In this document: positions 60,828 to 64,000 of the stretch, piece by piece
How the letters are laid out: each line of letters opens with the position of its first letter
Numbering within the stretch: position 1 is the first letter of the stretch
Assembly (NCBI GenBank): GCA_025738555.1
Contig: JAOVFP010000021.1
Span: 1 to 64,000 of the forward strand
Source: Cyathus striatus
Lineage: Eukaryota > Basidiomycota > Agaricomycetes > Agaricales > Nidulariaceae
DNA: 64,000 nt
Direction: 5' to 3'
Position numbers and translations under genes: made by a program
The notes under the pieces: model-generated
Database searches by the model: none
What the model was told of the DNA's origin: nothing
The model's input: the letters and a program-made list of their open reading frames with translations, nothing else

Positions 60828-61593
60828 TGTTATGTACTGATTCTCTTCCTACTGAGAAGCAGATGTGAAGATGCCTGGAAGGCACAGGAGAACTATAACA
60901 GAAACCTGAAGTGAGTACAGGTATGGAACATAGAGCAGGAGTGTGGAAAAGAACTGTGGCTTCAGCATATGTGCTGCACTGCCTGGATATCCCCAGGGAA
61001 TAGTTCATATTTCACAGAAGATGATATACAACAAAGAGAAACATTCCAGAGTATGAGAGGAGGCTTCGCCACTACACTAGGCAGTGGGAGAGAAACCCAA
61101 AGGAAAACCCAGAGCAGGTTTCAGAGCTTAAGTGTAAGAAGAAGTGTATGAAGTTGATATGAATACTGAAGACTACTTAGTACATCTGGAAGACTATATA
61201 TACTAAGTAGGAACCTGTAGGTACAAATGTAGAAGTATAATACTAAGAACAAGTCAAGGGAGTAAGTAGGAGATGAAGTCTGGGCAAAGCAGAGTAGGGG
61301 CACAAATGATGCACTCAGAATGCAGAATAAAGAACTAAACTACAAAGGTCATAATGAAATGTACAAGTAGGAATGGAAGAGAGGAGTAATAGAATAATGA
61401 CATGGTGAGGCTGTCATAAGAGAAACTATGTATCCAGGATACCCAATAGAAAACCCAATGGGTTCCAGGTACATTCCCAGGCAGGAACATCAGGAAGTGC
61501 AAACCCATAGCAGGTACATTCCAGGAATGGACCAGGTAAGTTGAAAGGTCATATGGGAATGTCAGCAGAGTATATCTGGACACAGATATAACA
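60828..61593 (-). repeat. 5' LTR of element A
   Basis: 766 bp, TGTTATGTACTGATTC to GACACAGATATAACA, CpG-depleted and clearly diverged from its partner at 42,002. Confidence 0.95.
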
Positions 61594-61598
61594 GAAAC

Positions 61599-62697
61599 CC
61601 AATACAGCATCTCAGTCCACTTTGAGAGTAGTCAGTCATGCCTTTTAATAAATGGTATATGCATATGCTACTCCCTGAAGCCTTTGACAGACAAGCTTGT
61701 CTGAAGCCAAAAGGGAATGGTGACATCCATTCATCAAGCTATATTCCTATATTTTCTTTATTTTCTATTTTGTTTTGCTTTAAATTTGAGGAAGGGAGTT
61801 GATTGAAAAGATGTTCAGAATTCATTAAAGTCAAAACTGTATCACATGCTGATGCTAATATTTCATAGTCAAGCAGGGCTATACATCAGCATATTGATAA
61901 TTTGACTTACATTGGCTGTAACCTTTGACCTTTCACTCAAAAAAAAATGGCTGTTGGAACCACCCTATAGTAGATTTGAAGTTGTGGACTTTTTAGAACT
62001 TTTTTTGTTTTAAAGAGGGGTTCCTTTTTCTGAGTCCACTCTCAGGAAGTATAAATTAAGTATTTAAAGAGGGTTCCTTTTTTCTATGGCAACTGTTTTA
62101 TTTAATTTATTCTAATTTGGGGTTTTATGTGTACTTTTGTGTTTTTATTGAACTTTTATTCTTATAGAATTCTTTTTACTCTAGTTAGTATTCCAGATTA
62201 ATTAACTACCAGTGGATTACCATATTTCTCTCACTTTCATTGGTGATGATACTAACAATGTCATTCTGATCCCTGCTACATCACTTAATGTACCCCCAGA
62301 GATATTGACTATTGGGGTAGAAGAATCTCACTTGATTACATTGGGCACTGAGTAAGTTTCTGTTATAAACTCATTGCTGGAAAGCACAGTGGTGTCACAC
62401 CCCTTCATCATCATCTCCTCTTCTATCCCATAATGGCAGCTCCTAATTTTGTCAGTTTTAAGTGCTACAGAATGACACTTTGGTGGGTCAAAGGTCTTTG
62501 CTGAGAGATAACCAAGAAAATGGTCACTCTGAGCATCTTGGTTGCAATTGTGTGCATTCTAAAAAGTTATTGAGTAACCATTAGTGTACTCCATACTCAT
62601 AAGGAACATTGAAAGCACTGACTGGCTAACAAAAGAAGGGCATTTATGCTGCAGGGGAAAGATAAGGAGAGAGAAAAAGGGGTGGTTGATGGTAATA
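61599..62697. other. no feature recognised
   Basis: AT-rich, without a domain-bearing frame. A short repeated phrase (AAAGAGGGGTTCCTTTTTC and AAAGAGGGTTCCTTTTTTC) occurs near 62,010 and 62,066. Confidence 0.4.
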
Positions 62698-62702
62698 AAC
62701 AG

Positions 62703-63350
62703 TGTCATATCCCATATCACCTACCTCTGGACCTCTAGTCTCTTACTCTGTCTTTTCCCTTTGTTACTCCAGACTTTGATTACGCTCTTAATATTACATA
62801 TTGATTACTGTACATAGATTACTCTCATTTCCTTTCTTCCACCATACTGAGCTATCCTCTCAGTATTGTAGTATACATCTCATAGTGAGTCACTTATCAT
62901 TTTTAAGTGTGCCACTATCAGTTTCACTTTACACTGCCATATGTGCTCACTTCTCTGATGTGTTTTATTATGTTTAATTAGTTTTAGTCTTCATTCTACG
63001 TATGCCTACCCTGACTGTACTTCTCTGCTGGCCTTGGCTAGTGGCCTTTACTTACTCCGAGTCTCTAGTATTTTAGTACTCGATTTGTACTTTAGTCTTC
63101 AGTTTTCATATTGAACTACATCCTCACCCTTCAGTCTGACTTGAGTTACATCTCTTGTCTTCTCTGAAGGGCTTGCCCTTACTCTGAAATACAGGACCAG
63201 GAATCCCAGGGGCACAGCACATAAGCTGAAGCTGAAGTCCTACCCCCTGAGTTCTCGTTCTCTGCTTCCGTCTCATACTCACCCCTCGTTTCTCTGCAGT
63301 CACCCTCTTGTACTCCACTGCCAAGTCAGGCTAGGGGCACAGTTGTGACA
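62703..63350. mobile_element. solo LTR, same family as 45370-46031
   Basis: 648 bp, TGTCATATCCC to GTTGTGACA, with perfect duplicates AACAG on both sides (62698-62702 and 63351-63355). Both copies share the order TCAGTATTGTAGTATACATC, AGTGAGTCACTTATCATT and CAAGTCAGGCTAGGGGCA. Confidence 0.95.
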
Positions 63351-63355
63351 AACAG

Positions 63356-64000
63356 GTGCAGTAGCTTGTTTCTTCTATTAGATACATATATATAGAAAGT
63401 GGTTAAAGAGGGCCCCAGAATATCCCTACTAAGGTTAGCTGCCAAAATATTGATTTTTGGTGGTTTTTGTCTGGATCATATTTCTGAAATGTGTCTAGGT
63501 TCCAGGTCCAACAGTGTGATGATGACAGAATTAGTAAAGAGAAACCCAGTCTTGTGTATCTTAGTATATCTAGATTGTGTCATGTGACATCCTGACATGT
63601 TGGTTCACTAAAACTCACAAACCTCAATGTGTGTCTATAAGTGCCAAATTGCAAGCATGCATGCCCAAGCAAATGACTAGCACTCTTCCACTATTAAGCT
63701 TGTACACATTAAAAAATATTAATGATTATGTATGTATTAGTATAATAATTGTAGAATAACATATAAACTTTGAGGCCAAGCCACCAAAGAATAAGTAGAA
63801 AATAACTTTACCAGTCTTCTGTATCTTGTTACACCCAAACTTCAAATTGACTATGTTGCTGTTAAGTCACCATCTGACCAAAAAATTAGTTCACTGTTTT
63901 TACCAAATTTTCATGGAAATTTTTAACACATGCATCACACTTACATCCCTATACATCCCAGTACACTGCAAGGAATATGCATGACTATTGAATTTGGACA
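63356..64000. other. no feature recognised
   Basis: Short frames only. TATATATATAG near 63,388 is not placed before any recognisable gene. Confidence 0.4.

Larger units (their letters stand above)
42002..61593 (-). mobile_element. element A: old chromodomain Ty3/gypsy retrotransposon carrying four nested insertions
   Basis: Two 766-bp LTRs (42002-42767 and 60828-61593, TGTTA...ATAACA) flanked by a perfect 5-bp duplication GAAAC (41997-42001 and 61594-61598). Transcription runs on the minus strand: gag, pol, then the 3' LTR on the left. It is interrupted by the solo LTR 45370-46031, element B 48884-57041, a foldback element 57336-58860 and a TRIM-like element 59476-60595. Removing these leaves about 8.1 kb, the same size as element B. 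Sequence is CpG-depleted throughout compared with B. Confidence 0.95.

Overview
The window looks like a TE-rich nuclear segment from a filamentous basidiomycete, most likely an Agaricomycete. The evidence is short spliceosomal introns (about 43-65 nt) with CTAAC-like branch points, a STAND/NACHT-ankyrin protein of the basidiomycete kind, KDZ-type transposase with CxC cysteine clusters, chromodomain Ty3/gypsy elements and a hAT element. All family names come from reading translated motifs; no database search was run.

Layout. Positions 1-12,121 hold the only ordinary genes, all on the + strand: (i) 1,673-6,828, a large NLR-like protein with a C2-like start, an N-terminal STAND region, NACHT, and about 22 ankyrin repeats; (ii) 7,567-9,327, a divergent Cdc20/Fizzy APC/C activator with C-box, seven WD40 blades and a C-terminal Ile-Arg; (iii) 9,823-10,320, a small single-pass membrane protein of unknown function; (iv) 11,050-12,121, an NmrA-like NAD(P)-binding protein with a one-base frameshift. 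From about 12.5 kb to the end the window is almost entirely transposable elements and their relics.

13.7-22.5 kb: a broken DDE transposase gene (minus strand), an internal 97-bp tandem duplication, and a complete hAT element (16,837-21,179; 14-bp TIRs, 8-bp TSD). 22.5-30.2 kb: a candidate 7.7-kb KDZ DNA transposon (matching G/C-rich termini, subterminal TGGAGTCC repeats) containing a KDZ/CxC protein, a second Lys/Ser-rich gene and a roughly 25-unit hairpin-forming G-rich minisatellite. 30.3-41 kb: relics of a PIF1-like helicase and of two basidiomycete repeat-associated proteins, an 823-bp long-TIR element, a degenerate tandem array, a solo LTR, and an unexplained CpG-rich 1-kb patch.

42.0-61.6 kb is one nested structure. 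An old chromodomain Ty3/gypsy element (element A, 42,002-61,593, TSD GAAAC) was hit by four later insertions, each with its own target duplication: a solo LTR (45,370-46,031, CTTGA), a young full-length copy of the same family (element B, 48,884-57,041, GGACC), a 1.5-kb foldback element (57,336-58,860, TA) and a 1.1-kb TRIM-like element (59,476-60,595, GGGTG). A has lost most CpG dinucleotides while B keeps them, a picture of methylation-driven decay. Both copies carry a spliced-looking antisense reading frame between pol and the 3' LTR, which I consider the most novel item. A second copy of the solo LTR family lies at 62,703-63,350 (AACAG).

Caution: several otherwise intact sequences (the NLR gene, the NmrA gene, element B and one of its LTRs) are interrupted only by single-base indels, partly in short homopolymers. 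These could be assembly errors rather than biology.
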